A stretch of DNA of 64,000 nucleotides from JANYCG01 sp031428695 (GTDB lineage: Bacteria; Pseudomonadota; Gammaproteobacteria; Burkholderiales; Burkholderiaceae_C). This document shows positions 16,501 to 25,531 of this stretch, piece by piece. The stretch is from the NCBI GenBank assembly GCA_031428695.1, contig JANOYE010000093.1:4014-68013 (forward strand), written 5' to 3'. Position 1 is the stretch's first letter. Every line of letters begins with the position of its first letter. A program made the position numbers and the translations under genes. The notes under the pieces are model-generated. The model saw only the letters and a program-made list of their open reading frames with translations. It made no database searches and was not told the origin of the DNA.

Positions 16501-17178
16501 ATGGACACACTCCTCCAACTCTGGCAATCCATTGCCGGCCTGGCCCACAAAAACACCCAGGCGATGGACATGGCGCAGTTGCTGGCGCTGGCAGCCGCGC
16601 TGGGCTGGGCCAGCGGCTTGCGGCTTTATTTGGTGGTCTTCATCACCGGCATGGCGGGCTGGCTGGGCTGGTTGCCATTGCCCGCGGGTTTAAGCATCTT
16701 GCAGCACCCGGCGCTGTTGTTTGGCAGCGGTTTCATGGTGTTCATTGAGTTTTTTGCCGACAAGATTCCGGGGCTGGATTCTGTCTGGGACTTGGTGCAT
16801 TCGGTGATTCGGGTGCCCGCTGGCGCGGCCTTGGCGGCCGGAGTTTTTGGAGCCGACAGTGCGACGATGGGCATGATGGCTGGCCTCTTGGGTGGCTCAC
16901 TCGCAGCCACCTCCTACGCCACCAAGGCCACCACCCGCGCGGCCATCAACACCTCGCCCGAGCCATTTTCAAACATTGCCATGAGTCTGGTGGAAGATGG
17001 CGCTGTGGTGGGAATGATGTGGCTGGCCACCAACTACCCGGTTGCCTTTGGCATTGCGCTGTTTGTGGTGCTGGTGCTCAGCATTTGGTTGCTGATCGTC
17101 TTGATCAAATTTTTGAAATCCCTCATCCGGCGTATCCAGACCTGGTTTGGTGGTGAATTTATGGCCCCTTCAGGCTAG
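16501..17178 (+). CDS. DUF4126 integral membrane protein
   Basis: 225 residues, with about five hydrophobic segments: LLALAAALGWASGLRLYLVV (about 27-46), a helix near 70-85, one near 105-125, one near 165-185 and a strong final segment IALFVVLVLSIWLLIVLI (near 190-208). The conserved patterns GLRLY, FFADKIPGLDSVWD and ATKATTRAAIN are those of DUF4126. Function unknown. It lies 6 bases after vapC and 9 before liuD, so it is likely carried in the liu transcript. Confidence 0.85.
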   Translation: MDTLLQLWQSIAGLAHKNTQAMDMAQLLALAAALGWASGLRLYLVVFITGMAGWLGWLPLPAGLSILQHPALLFGSGFMVFIEFFADKIPGLDSVWDLVHSVIRVPAGAALAAGVFGADSATMGMMAGLLGGSLAATSYATKATTRAAINTSPEPFSNIAMSLVEDGAVVGMMWLATNYPVAFGIALFVVLVLSIWLLIVLIKFLKSLIRRIQTWFGGEFMAPSG

Positions 17179-17187
17179 AAAGAAGCG

Positions 17188-19212
17188 ATGTTCAACAAGA
17201 TTCTGATTGCTAATCGAGGCGAAATCGCCTGCCGCGTTGCCGCAACTGCCAGACACATGGCCATCAAGACAGTGGCGGTTTACTCCGATGCTGACGTGCA
17301 TTCAAAACACGTCAGCGCGTGCGACGAGGCCGTCCATATCGGTGGCAACGCGCCCAAAGACAGCTACCTGCGCTGGGAGCGCATTCTGGACGCGGCGAAA
17401 GCCTCGGGCGCGCAAGCGGTGCATCCGGGGTATGGGTTTCTCAGCGAAAACGAAGAGTTTGCGCAGGCCTGTGCGGATGCGGGGCTGGTCTTCATCGGCC
17501 CGCCGCCGTCGGCCATCAAAGCGATGGGGCTCAAGGCCGAGTCGAAGCAATTGATGGGAAAGGCGGGCGTGCCGCTGGTGCCGGGGTACCACGGGGCTGA
17601 CCAGGATGCGGCCTTGCTTAAACTCGAGGCCGACAAAATCGGCTACCCCGTGCTCATCAAGGCCAGCGCCGGGGGCGGCGGCAAGGGCATGCGGGCCGTG
17701 GAAAAAACCGAAGAGTTTGACGCGGCATTGGCCTCGTGCAAACGCGAAGCCAAAAACAGTTTTGGCGATGACGCCGTGTTGGTCGAAAAATATGTGCAAC
17801 GCCCGCGCCACATCGAGATTCAGGTGTTTGGCGACACGCAAGGCAACTACGTTTACCTGTTCGAGCGCGACTGCTCGGTGCAGCGCCGCCACCAAAAAGT
17901 GCTCGAAGAAGCCCCAGCGCCGGGCCTGACGCAAGCCATGCGGGAAAAGATGGGCGCCGCCGCCGTGGCGGCGGCGCGCGCGGTGAATTATGTAGGCGCA
18001 GGTACGGTGGAGTTCATCGTCGAGCAAAAACCCGATGGCGCCATGAACTTCTTTTTTATGGAGATGAACACGCGCTTGCAGGTGGAGCACCCGGTGACAG
18101 AAGCAATCACCGGGCTGGACTTGGTGGAGTGGCAGTTGCGTGTGGCATTTGGTGAGGCGCTGCCACTGAAGCAGGAGCAGCTGCGCATCAACGGCCATTC
18201 GATTGAAGCGCGCATTTGCTCCGAAAACCCGGACAAGAATTTTCTACCCGCCACGGGAGACTTGCGGGTTTACACCTTGCCGGAATGTGTGACTTTCGAG
18301 CGTGGCGCCTGCCGCGTGGACTCGGGCGTCCGCGAAGGTGATTCGATTTCACCGTTCTACGACTCGATGATCGCCAAACTCATCGTCCACGGCGCCACGC
18401 GGGCCGAGGCGTTGGCGCGCATGGACGCGGCGCTGGCGCAAACGCACATCGTGGGGCTCGGCACCAACGTGCAGTTCTTGCGGCACGTCGTTCAAAGCCG
18501 GTCGTTTTCAGAAGCCGATCTCGACACCGCCTTGATTCCGCGCGAGGCTGCGGCATTGTTCAATCAGGAAAATGTCGGCCTTGACTTGGCCGTTGCGGCC
18601 AGTGTGGCCAACAGCTTGATTGCCGAACGCAGAGCTGCCGACACGCCGGGCGCAGACGGCTGGATCGACCCGTGGGCCCGGCGCGATGGCTGGAAACCAT
18701 TTGGTGTCACCACACGGCGTTTTGATTTTGAATTCCACGGCGAAGCGGCTACGGCCACACTCACGTATCTGCACGATGGCGGGTTACAGCTCGTCGTCGG
18801 CAACAAACCCCATCCCAGCTCAAGCGTCTTTCGCTTTCAGCCCGACGGCGACGCCATCAACATCGAGTTTGCCGGGCAACGCCAGTGCGCCACCGTGTAC
18901 CAACAGGGAGATTGGGTTCATATCCACTGCCCGCACGGTGCGACTCAAATCCTCGCTATTGATTTGCTGGCCCACGCTGGCGACGCGCAGGCAGAGGGCG
19001 GCAGGTTGACCGCGCCAATGCCCGGGAAACTGGTCTCCTTCTCGGTGAAGGCGGGCGACAAAGTGGTCAAAGGCCAAGCGCTGGCGGTGATGGACGCGAT
19101 GAAGATGGAGCACACCATTGCCGCCCCGGCAGATGGCTCGGTGGCCGAGCTTCTGTACGCGCCGGGCGACCAGGTGGCTGAAGGCGCAGAGCTGCTGAAG
19201 ATCGCAGTTTGA
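17188..19212 (+). CDS. liuD: Methylcrotonyl-CoA carboxylase, biotin-containing (alpha) subunit
   Basis: 674 residues, the full family length. An N-terminal biotin carboxylase/ATP-grasp domain (about 1-450) has the glycine-rich ASAGGGGKGMR and EMNTRLQVEHPVTE. After a linker, the C-terminal biotinyl domain has AMKMEHT, with K639 the biotin-accepting lysine. It carboxylates biotin with bicarbonate and ATP and hands the group to LiuB for 3-methylcrotonyl-CoA. AGAAAGAAG precedes the ATG. MCC alpha and beta are separated here by three other functions, unlike the compact liu operons of many relatives. Confidence 0.95.
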   Translation: MFNKILIANRGEIACRVAATARHMAIKTVAVYSDADVHSKHVSACDEAVHIGGNAPKDSYLRWERILDAAKASGAQAVHPGYGFLSENEEFAQACADAGLVFIGPPPSAIKAMGLKAESKQLMGKAGVPLVPGYHGADQDAALLKLEADKIGYPVLIKASAGGGGKGMRAVEKTEEFDAALASCKREAKNSFGDDAVLVEKYVQRPRHIEIQVFGDTQGNYVYLFERDCSVQRRHQKVLEEAPAPGLTQAMREKMGAAAVAAARAVNYVGAGTVEFIVEQKPDGAMNFFFMEMNTRLQVEHPVTEAITGLDLVEWQLRVAFGEALPLKQEQLRINGHSIEARICSENPDKNFLPATGDLRVYTLPECVTFERGACRVDSGVREGDSISPFYDSMIAKLIVHGATRAEALARMDAALAQTHIVGLGTNVQFLRHVVQSRSFSEADLDTALIPREAAALFNQENVGLDLAVAASVANSLIAERRAADTPGADGWIDPWARRDGWKPFGVTTRRFDFEFHGEAATATLTYLHDGGLQLVVGNKPHPSSSVFRFQPDGDAINIEFAGQRQCATVYQQGDWVHIHCPHGATQILAIDLLAHAGDAQAEGGRLTAPMPGKLVSFSVKAGDKVVKGQALAVMDAMKMEHTIAAPADGSVAELLYAPGDQVAEGAELLKIAV

Positions 19213-20157
19213 ATGGCAGTCACGCCACCAAACCCAATGCGCATCAGCTTCTGTTGCACTGACACCAAGGCCGAGCCCTGGCTCGCTGGACTGCGTGCGG
19301 CCTTGCCGCAGGCTTCTGTAGAGGCCTGGACACCCGGCGTGCCAACCGCTGATTACGCCGTGGTCTGGGCCCCGCCACAGCAATTTGTCGATGAACAAAC
19401 CGGCCTGAAAGCCATGTTCAACATCGGCGCTGGGGTCGATGCCCTGATGGGTCTGAAGATTCCCGCAACCATGAAGGTGGTGCGGCTCGACGACGCCGGC
19501 ATGTCCGCGCAAATGGTGGAGTACGTGTGCCACGCCGTGATCCGCCATTTTCGCGAATTCGATGCCTACGAAGCCGATACGAGACAGGGCAAATGGTCGT
19601 ACCGCAAGCCGCGCAGCCGGGCTGATTTTCCGGTGGGTGTGATGGGTTTGGGCGTTTTGGGCGCCAGCGTGGCGCAAGCGGTTGCCCGATTTGGTTTTCC
19701 AGTGCTGGGCTGGAGCCGCACGGCCAAGCAGATTGACGGTGTGGCCTGCCATGCCGGCGCCGCTCAGTTTGACAGCTTCCTCGCGGGCGCCCAGGTGCTG
19801 GCGTGCCTGTTGCCGCTGACGCCCGAGACACGCGACATTGTGAATGCCGCAAACCTCGCCAAACTTCGGCCAGGCGCCTACGTGATCAACGTGGCCCGGG
19901 GCGCGCACGTGGTCGACGAAGACCTGATCGCCCAGATTGACAGCGGCCACCTCAGCGGCGCGATGCTTGACGTGTTTCGCATCGAGCCGCTGCCTGCCGC
20001 ACACGCCTTCTGGAAACATCCGAAAATAACCCTCACGCCGCACACTTCGGCGCGCACGCTGCGTGAAGAAAGCATCGCCCAAATCGCCGGGAAGATTGTG
20101 AAAATGGCACAGGGGGAGCCGGTTGCCGGCACTGTGGAGCCTGGCCGGGGTTATTGA
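19213..20157 (+). CDS. ghrA: Glyoxylate/hydroxypyruvate reductase A-like dehydrogenase
   Basis: 314 residues, directly after the liuD stop. A D-isomer 2-hydroxyacid dehydrogenase with the GhrA layout: NAD(P)-binding GVMGLGVLGASVAQ near 140-155, INVARGAHVVDEDL carrying the catalytic Arg, MLDVFRIEPLP with the Glu and HPKITLTPHTSA with the His. The likely reaction is reduction of glyoxylate or hydroxypyruvate. ATG at 19213 is used; an alternative ATG is at 19237. Its place between liuD and liuE is not explained by the leucine route. Confidence 0.85.
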   Translation: MAVTPPNPMRISFCCTDTKAEPWLAGLRAALPQASVEAWTPGVPTADYAVVWAPPQQFVDEQTGLKAMFNIGAGVDALMGLKIPATMKVVRLDDAGMSAQMVEYVCHAVIRHFREFDAYEADTRQGKWSYRKPRSRADFPVGVMGLGVLGASVAQAVARFGFPVLGWSRTAKQIDGVACHAGAAQFDSFLAGAQVLACLLPLTPETRDIVNAANLAKLRPGAYVINVARGAHVVDEDLIAQIDSGHLSGAMLDVFRIEPLPAAHAFWKHPKITLTPHTSARTLREESIAQIAGKIVKMAQGEPVAGTVEPGRGY

Positions 20158-20205
20158 GCCTGGCGTGAAACTGTTGAAATTTGCATTGAATAAAGAGAGA
20201 TTGAT

Positions 20206-21126
20206 ATGAGCTTGCCTACCCGAGTCAAATTGGTTGACGTTGGCCCACGCGATGGCCTGCAAAATGAAAAACTGCCGGTCAGCGCGGCGGTGAAGATCGA
20301 GCTGGTGCACCGCTTGCAGGCGGCGGGCCTGAAGGAGATTGAGGTCACCAGTTATGTCAGCCCCAAGTGGGTGCCGCAAATGGGTGACAACGCGCAAGTG
20401 ATGGCGGGTATTGAACGTCGCCCAGACGTGCGTTATTCGGTGCTGGTGCCCAACATGAAAGGCATGGCGTCTTTGCTGGGAGCGCCTCGCGCGTTCTGGC
20501 CGCAGGAGATTGTGGTGTTCGCCGCGGCCAGTGAGGCTTTCAGCCACCGCAACATCAACTGTTCGATTGACGAAAGCATCGAACGCTTCCGCCAGGTCGC
20601 TGACGCGGCAAAGGCCAACGGCATTTACGTGCGAGGCGCCATTTCGTGCGCGGTCGGGTGCCCGTACGAAGGGGAAGTTTCGCCCGCAGCGGTTGGCAAG
20701 GTCGCGGCTGCGCTCAAAGGCATTGGCGTGCAGCATGTGGGCGTGGCCGACACCATTGGCGTGGGCACACCGCTCAAAGTGCAGCGCGCCATGGAAGCCA
20801 CGTTGAAACACTATGACATCAACGATGTTTCCGGCCACTTTCACGACACCTACGGCCAGGCGCTGGGCAACACCCTGGCAGCCTTGCAAATGGGCATTTG
20901 GCAATTCGACACCTCGGTGGCCGGCCTGGGCGGCTGCCCTTACGCCAAAGGCGCGACCGGCAACGTGGCCTCGGAAGACGTGGTCTACATGCTCGACGGC
21001 ATGGGCATTGAAACTGGGGTGAGCCTGGACAAACTCATTGACGCAGGCAAGTTCATCAGCGATTTTCTGGACCGCAAGCCCAATTCCCGCGCCGCTACCG
21101 CACTGCTGAACAAACGCGCAGGCTGA
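20206..21126 (+). CDS. liuE: Hydroxymethylglutaryl-CoA lyase
   Basis: 306 residues. It cleaves HMG-CoA to acetyl-CoA and acetoacetate, the last step of leucine breakdown. RVKLVDVGPRDGLQNE is the family start, and GGCPYAKGATGNVASEDV contains the catalytic C244. Divalent metal ligands lie in the TIM-barrel N-terminal part and in GHFHDTYGQA. It has an AGAGAG ribosome site. Strong assignment. A YbaK-family gene follows three bases later. Confidence 0.95.
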   Translation: MSLPTRVKLVDVGPRDGLQNEKLPVSAAVKIELVHRLQAAGLKEIEVTSYVSPKWVPQMGDNAQVMAGIERRPDVRYSVLVPNMKGMASLLGAPRAFWPQEIVVFAAASEAFSHRNINCSIDESIERFRQVADAAKANGIYVRGAISCAVGCPYEGEVSPAAVGKVAAALKGIGVQHVGVADTIGVGTPLKVQRAMEATLKHYDINDVSGHFHDTYGQALGNTLAALQMGIWQFDTSVAGLGGCPYAKGATGNVASEDVVYMLDGMGIETGVSLDKLIDAGKFISDFLDRKPNSRAATALLNKRAG

Positions 21127-21129
21127 GCG

Positions 21130-21663
21130 ATGTGCGGCGCTGAGCTCAAAAGCCTTCCCGATTCCGTGCAGCGCGTCGCGCAGGTGCTGCAAGCCCACAA
21201 CCACGCCCATGCGCCGGTGATGCTGGATGACGCGGCCCGCACCGCGCAGCAGGCCGCTGACGCACTGGGCATTGTGGTCGGGCAAATCGCCAAAAGCATC
21301 ATTTTCAGGCGCAAGGCCGATGACGTGGCGGTGCTCGTCATCACCTCTGGCGACCGTCGCGTTGATGAAAAGAAGGTCGAGGCCTTGGTCGGCAAGCTGG
21401 GCCGCGCCGACGCCGACTTTGTGAAAACCGCAACCGGCTTCAGCATTGGCGGTGTAGCGCCGCTGGCGCATGCTGCAGCGCCCGTCACGCTGATTGACCG
21501 CGAATTGTTCCGCTTCAGCGAGATCTGGGCCGCTGCGGGCCACCCGAACGCGGTGTTCAAACTTACGCCGCAAGATTTGGAGCGGATGTGCAAAGCGCCC
21601 GTTGCAGACGTGGCGGCCGGCTTGGCGGCCAACCGGCGGCCAAGCCATGAAACAGCGCCATGA
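21130..21663 (+). CDS. YbaK/EbsC family aminoacyl-tRNA deacylase
   Basis: 177 residues with the YbaK/prolyl-tRNA editing fold: the conserved Lys in QIAKSIIF, GDRRVDEKKV, and GFSIGGVAPLAH and GHPNAVFKLTPQDL. These enzymes hydrolyse mischarged Cys- or Pro/Ala-tRNA. It starts three bases after liuE and overlaps the DUF1289 gene by four, so it seems part of the same transcript. The exact substrate is unknown. Confidence 0.88.
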   Translation: MCGAELKSLPDSVQRVAQVLQAHNHAHAPVMLDDAARTAQQAADALGIVVGQIAKSIIFRRKADDVAVLVITSGDRRVDEKKVEALVGKLGRADADFVKTATGFSIGGVAPLAHAAAPVTLIDRELFRFSEIWAAAGHPNAVFKLTPQDLERMCKAPVADVAAGLAANRRPSHETAP

Positions 21664-21899
21664 GTGACGTCTTCACCACGCGCGCCCCGCTGCACGCCGT
21701 TCCTTCGCCCTGCATCGCCGTCTGCGCCATGAACCCGGCGAGTGATTTTTGCGACGGTTGCCAACGCACGATCGACGAAATCGCCGCCTGGTCAACCATG
21801 GACAACACGGAGAAGCGGCAGGTCTGGGCGCGCATTGGCCAGCGCAGGGCAGGCGCCGCCGCGCTGCAAACGCCGGTACCCGGTCGCGGTCAAAGTTAA
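21660..21899 (+). CDS. DUF1289 small Cys-rich protein
   Basis: 79 residues. The pattern SPCIAVCAMNPASDFCDGCQ, with four Cys and followed by RTIDEIAAW, is the hallmark of DUF1289, thought to bind zinc or an Fe-S centre. The start overlaps the YbaK stop (ATGA). Function unknown; often near acyl-CoA metabolism and redox genes. Confidence 0.85.
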   Translation: MSDVFTTRAPLHAVPSPCIAVCAMNPASDFCDGCQRTIDEIAAWSTMDNTEKRQVWARIGQRRAGAAALQTPVPGRGQS

Positions 21900-21918
21900 A
21901 CCCTCCTTCGGTCTGCCT

Positions 21919-22569
21919 GTGAAACACATCACTTTTTATTTTGACTTCATCTCGCCCTACGCGTACCTCGCCTTTGAGAAGTTGCCGCAGGCGCTGCAGG
22001 GCCATAGTTACAGCGTGACCTATCAGCCGGTGTTGTTCGCCGGGCTGTTGAAACACCATGGGCAGCTGGGCCCCGCCGAGATTGCCGGCAAACGCGAGTG
22101 GACCTACCGCCAGGTGATGTGGTTGGCAGAAAGGCACGGCACGCCGCTCTTGATGCCCAAAACCCACCCCTTCAACCCCTTGGCGCTGTTGCGGCTGGCC
22201 TTCGCCGCTGCGCCGCTTGGGGCCGATGGCGGCACGCCCAACCGCTTTGTCTGTGAGAGCATCTTCCGGCATGTCTGGCAGTCCGGCCTGGACGCAGGCG
22301 ACCTGGCGCGCCTTGCGCAACTCGTGGCGCAGTTGCAGCCGGCACTTGGCTTCGACGATGCCGCCGTGAAAGAGCGGCTCAAAGCCAGCACGCAGCAGGC
22401 CATTGACAGCGGCGTTTTTGGCGTGCCCACCCTGCGCGTTGACGACAAACTGTTTTGGGGCCTGGACGCCTTGCCGATGCTGCGGGACTACCTGGACCAA
22501 ACGCCCTGGTTTGTTTCGCCCGCCTGGCACGACGCGGCGCAGGTGCCGGTGGGCCAGGCCAGAACCTGA
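21919..22569 (+). CDS. 2-hydroxychromene-2-carboxylate isomerase family (DsbA-like) protein
   Basis: 216 residues from a GTG at 21919; the reading is KHITFYFDFISPYAYLAFEK. The GST-kappa/DsbA fold has the FDFISPYAY glutathione-binding loop, and FGVPTLRVDDKLFWG carries the cis-Pro. HCCA isomerases act in naphthalene-type aromatic pathways, but many homologues have unknown substrates. The open frame extends back to 21742 within the DUF1289 gene, without a family match. No clear ribosome site. Confidence 0.8.
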   Translation: MKHITFYFDFISPYAYLAFEKLPQALQGHSYSVTYQPVLFAGLLKHHGQLGPAEIAGKREWTYRQVMWLAERHGTPLLMPKTHPFNPLALLRLAFAAAPLGADGGTPNRFVCESIFRHVWQSGLDAGDLARLAQLVAQLQPALGFDDAAVKERLKASTQQAIDSGVFGVPTLRVDDKLFWGLDALPMLRDYLDQTPWFVSPAWHDAAQVPVGQART

Positions 22570-22676
22570 GGCCCGCCGGAGCGCCGCCGCTTGCCGCAGG
22601 AGCGGGTTCAATTTTAAATTAATTTGTATGTTAATAAATTGATGAAATTGAGTAAAAATTAACATGTATGTTAATT

Positions 22677-22697
22677 GTTGACGCAATTTTCGTCAAC
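22677..22697. repeat. Inverted repeat in the AT-rich gap before the symporter genes
   Basis: GTTGACG (22677-22683) and CGTCAAC (22691-22697) form perfect 7-base arms with a 7-base centre. The arms are the same as the outer arms of the LiuR-type palindrome at 2432, although the spacing is different. It lies in a 228-base AT-rich gap which also holds a 42-bp repeat. Confidence 0.5.
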
Positions 22698-22726
22698 GTT
22701 CAAAAATATGAACATTTTCGCCATCC

Positions 22727-22768
22727 AAGTCACGTGAAATGGCCATTTGTTGCTATATATAATATAGC
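22727..22768 (-). repeat. 42-bp dispersed repeat, copy 4 (intergenic)
   Basis: On the minus strand: GCTATATTATATATAGC, then CAACAAATGG, ending CACGTGACTT. It lies 28 bases upstream of the small membrane-protein gene. Flanking AT-rich DNA is partly shared with the copy at 60551. Confidence 0.78.
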
Positions 22769-22796
22769 GTCCATCCGGTTGCAAAATAAGTGGATC

Positions 22797-23090
22797 ATGT
22801 TATTGGCCGTCCTTGTCCTGAAAAGCCTGTTGGAGTTGTCGCTGATGGCGATCGCCGGCCGCTTCGTGTTGGGCCTGATGGCGGGCGCCCAGCGCCGGGG
22901 CAACCTCTTTTGGCAGGTGCTGGACATCGCGGCCAGGCCGGCGCTCGGGTTGACGCGGCGGGTCAGCCCGAGCTTCGTGCTGGACCGTCACATCCCGCTG
23001 GCCGCCGCCAGTTGGTTGTTGGTCGCCTGGGTGTTGATGCTGGCGCTCAAAATTGAGCTTTGCGCCACTGCGGCCACCGCTTGCCGCTGA
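22797..23090 (+). CDS. Small membrane protein upstream of the DUF4212/symporter pair
   Basis: 97 residues from the ATG at 22797. Two hydrophobic segments, LLAVLVLKSLLELSLMAIAG (about 2-21) and LAAASWLLVAWVLMLALKI (about 66-84), flank a basic loop. I do not recognise a family. It is the first gene of a group with the DUF4212 and sodium-solute symporter genes, which suggests a role beside that transporter. The earlier start at 22668 would cross a repeat. Confidence 0.6.
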   Translation: MLLAVLVLKSLLELSLMAIAGRFVLGLMAGAQRRGNLFWQVLDIAARPALGLTRRVSPSFVLDRHIPLAAASWLLVAWVLMLALKIELCATAATACR

Positions 23091-23101
23091 CCGCCCCGCC
23101 C

Positions 23102-23398
23102 ATGCAAGCCCGGCAACCCCCTTTGCAGGAAACGCAGTTGCATGCGCAAGCCCAGCGCCAATTGCACTGGCGCAAAACGGTTGGGTTGACCTGCAGCTTG
23201 TTGGCGCTGTGGTTTTTCGTGAGTTTTGTGCTGGTTTTTTTTGCCCGTGCAATGAGCTTCAAGCTGTTCGGGTGGCCGTTTTCATTTTGGCTGGCAGGCC
23301 AGGGCGCGCTGATCGCGTATTGCCTGATCGTCTGGTTTTATGCCCGTCGCATGAACCGGCTGGACGCCGAATTCGCGCCCGCGGACGAGCCCGGCTGA
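23102..23398 (+). CDS. DUF4212 small subunit of a sodium/solute symporter
   Basis: 98 residues with the DUF4212 signature LWFFVSFVLVFFARAMSF followed by FGWPFSFWLAGQGAL and a final MNRLDAEF. Two membrane helices. These proteins sit next to large sodium/solute symporters and act as their partner subunit. The gene ends 7 bases before the symporter start. ATG 23102 is chosen because the DUF4212 pattern begins there; the frame is open to 23060. Confidence 0.85.
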   Translation: MQARQPPLQETQLHAQAQRQLHWRKTVGLTCSLLALWFFVSFVLVFFARAMSFKLFGWPFSFWLAGQGALIAYCLIVWFYARRMNRLDAEFAPADEPG

Positions 23399-23405
23399 GC
23401 CCCGC

Positions 23406-25514
23406 ATGTTCGGCTCCAGCAACCAGACACCGGCCGAGTTCAGGAAGAGCCTGAACAAGGTCTACGCCTGGTACACGCTGGGCTTCATCCTCTTTGTGCT
23501 GGCGGTGGCGGCCCTGGAGCAAATGGGCCTGTCCCGAAACGGCATCGGCTACTTCTTCCTGGTGGCCACCGTGCTGGTCTACGCCAGCATCGGCATCATG
23601 AGCCGCACCAGCGACGCTGCCGAGTATTACGTTGCCGGGCGGCGTGTGCCCGCCGTCTACAACGGCATGGCGACGGCCGCGGACTGGATGTCGGCGGCGT
23701 CGTTCATCAGCATGGCCGGCACCCTGTACCTGAGCGGTTACGGCGGCCTGGCGTTTGTCATGGGCTGGACGGGTGGTTATTGCCTGGTGGCGCTGTTCCT
23801 CGCGCCCTATCTGCGCAAGTTCGGCCAATTCACCATTCCGGATTTTCTCGGCGCGCGTTTTGACGGCAATTTGCCGCGCGTGATCGGCGCCCTGGGCGCC
23901 ATCCTGTGCTCCTTCACCTACGTGGTGGCGCAGGTCTACGGCATCGGGCTGATCACCACGCGGCTGACCGGCCTGGCCTTCGAGATCGGCATTTTCGCGG
24001 GCCTGGCGGGCATTCTGGTGTGTTCCTTCCTGGGCGGCATGCGCGCCGTCACCTGGACCCAAATCGCGCAGTACATTGTGTTGATCATCGCCTACCTGCT
24101 GCCTGCCGTCTGGCTGTCGGTGAAACACACCGGCATGCCGGTGCCGCAGGTGGTTTATGGCTACACGCTGGAAAAAGTCACCCAAACCGAAGGGAAAATC
24201 CTCAACGATCCCAAGGAGATGGAGGTGCGCCGGTTGTTTCAGCTGCGCTCGCTGGAGGCGGCGGCCAAGCTCAAGGATGTGCCTGCGGCCATGGCGGCGG
24301 ACCGGGCCGTGGCGAAGAAGAGACTCGACGACCTGCGAAGCGTCAACGCGCCGTTCACCGACATCCGGGGCGCCGAAAGCGCGCTGGCCGCGCTGCCCAA
24401 GGATGTGGAATCGGCGCGTGCGCAATACGTGGCCGCACAGTTGTCCAATGCGGCGCGGGCGCAGCCGCCGGCGCCCCACGCGCAGCCGTTTCCGGGGGCG
24501 AACGAAGACGCCAGCGATGTCGCGCGCAAGAATTTCATGGCGCTGGTGTTTTGCCTGATGATCGGCACGGCCGCCCTGCCGCACATCCTGATCCGCTACT
24601 ACACCACGCCCTCGGTGCGGGAAGCGCGTGAGTCGGTCGGCTGGTCGCTGTTTTTCATCTTCCTGCTGTATTTCACAGCGCCCGCGTTGGCGGTGTTGGC
24701 AAAATTTGAAATCTACACCGTGCTGGTGAACACCCCTTTTGACCGGCTGCCGGAGTGGATTGCGCGCTGGAGCAGTGTCGACAAAACGCTGGTTTCGGCG
24801 GTCGACATGAACAAGGACGGCATCCTGCAACTGGCTGAGCTGGTGATTGGCGGCGACGTGATTGTGCTGGCCACGCCGGAAATCGGTGGCATGCCGTATG
24901 TGGTGTCGGGCCTGGTCGCCGCCGGCGGCTTGGCTGCGGCCCTGTCCACGGCCGACGGACTGCTGCTGACCATCGCCAACGCCCTGTCCCACGACCTGTA
25001 TTTCAAAATCCTCAATCCGAAGGCTTCGGCGACCAACCGCGTGATGGTGTCAAAATTCCTGCTGCTGGTGGCCGCCCTGGGCGCCGCGTATGTGGCGGTG
25101 CACAAACCCGCGGACATCCTGTTTCTCGTGTCGGCCTCCTTTTCATTTGCCGCCGCCACTTTTTTCCCGGCGCTGACACTGGGCATTTTCTGGAAACGCG
25201 CCAACAAATGGGGGGCTTCGGCCGGCATGCTGGCAGGGCTTGGCACCACGCTCTATTACATGTGCCAGACCCAGCCCTGGCTGTATGCGCTGACCCACCC
25301 TGGCGCCTTGTCCCCGGAAATTCTCAAGGCCAACCTCTGGTGGGACATTGAGCCAATTTCGGCAGGCCTGTTTGGTGTTCCAGCGGCGTTCCTGGTCACC
25401 CTTGTGGTCTCCCTCCTCACCCCCCCGCCGAGCCGCGCGGCGACGGAATTGGTCGACTTTGTGCGGCTGGCGCAGGACGAGCCATCGCTGACTGGCGGCG
25501 TCGGCAGCCGCTGA
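23406..25514 (+). CDS. Sodium/solute symporter (ActP-like, VC_2705 type) with an EF-hand motif
   Basis: 702 residues, an SSS-family transporter with about 13 membrane helices, DAAEYYVAGRRVP and GNGMATAADWMSAASFIS-type conserved regions at the start. A soluble insertion of about 100 residues (about 255-370) interrupts the helices. Residues 467-478 read DMNKDGILQLAE, a perfect 12-residue EF-hand loop (DxNxDGxxxxxE), placed just before a helix. The likely substrate is acetate, pyruvate or another short acid by family. It forms a pair with the DUF4212 gene upstream. Confidence 0.87.
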   Translation: MFGSSNQTPAEFRKSLNKVYAWYTLGFILFVLAVAALEQMGLSRNGIGYFFLVATVLVYASIGIMSRTSDAAEYYVAGRRVPAVYNGMATAADWMSAASFISMAGTLYLSGYGGLAFVMGWTGGYCLVALFLAPYLRKFGQFTIPDFLGARFDGNLPRVIGALGAILCSFTYVVAQVYGIGLITTRLTGLAFEIGIFAGLAGILVCSFLGGMRAVTWTQIAQYIVLIIAYLLPAVWLSVKHTGMPVPQVVYGYTLEKVTQTEGKILNDPKEMEVRRLFQLRSLEAAAKLKDVPAAMAADRAVAKKRLDDLRSVNAPFTDIRGAESALAALPKDVESARAQYVAAQLSNAARAQPPAPHAQPFPGANEDASDVARKNFMALVFCLMIGTAALPHILIRYYTTPSVREARESVGWSLFFIFLLYFTAPALAVLAKFEIYTVLVNTPFDRLPEWIARWSSVDKTLVSAVDMNKDGILQLAELVIGGDVIVLATPEIGGMPYVVSGLVAAGGLAAALSTADGLLLTIANALSHDLYFKILNPKASATNRVMVSKFLLLVAALGAAYVAVHKPADILFLVSASFSFAAATFFPALTLGIFWKRANKWGASAGMLAGLGTTLYYMCQTQPWLYALTHPGALSPEILKANLWWDIEPISAGLFGVPAAFLVTLVVSLLTPPPSRAATELVDFVRLAQDEPSLTGGVGSR

Positions 25515-25531
25515 GTCCGGCACGGCTCGCA

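Noticed and set aside
18820..21648. A 942-codon open frame on the minus strand opposite liuD, ghrA and liuE
   Set aside because: Its His/Ala/Arg-rich translation has no domain and is the usual shadow of high-GC genes in the opposite frame.
23259..24992. A 577-codon minus-strand frame opposite the symporter
   Set aside because: Low-complexity Arg/Gly/Gln/His sequence with no motif; the plus-strand symporter explains the DNA.
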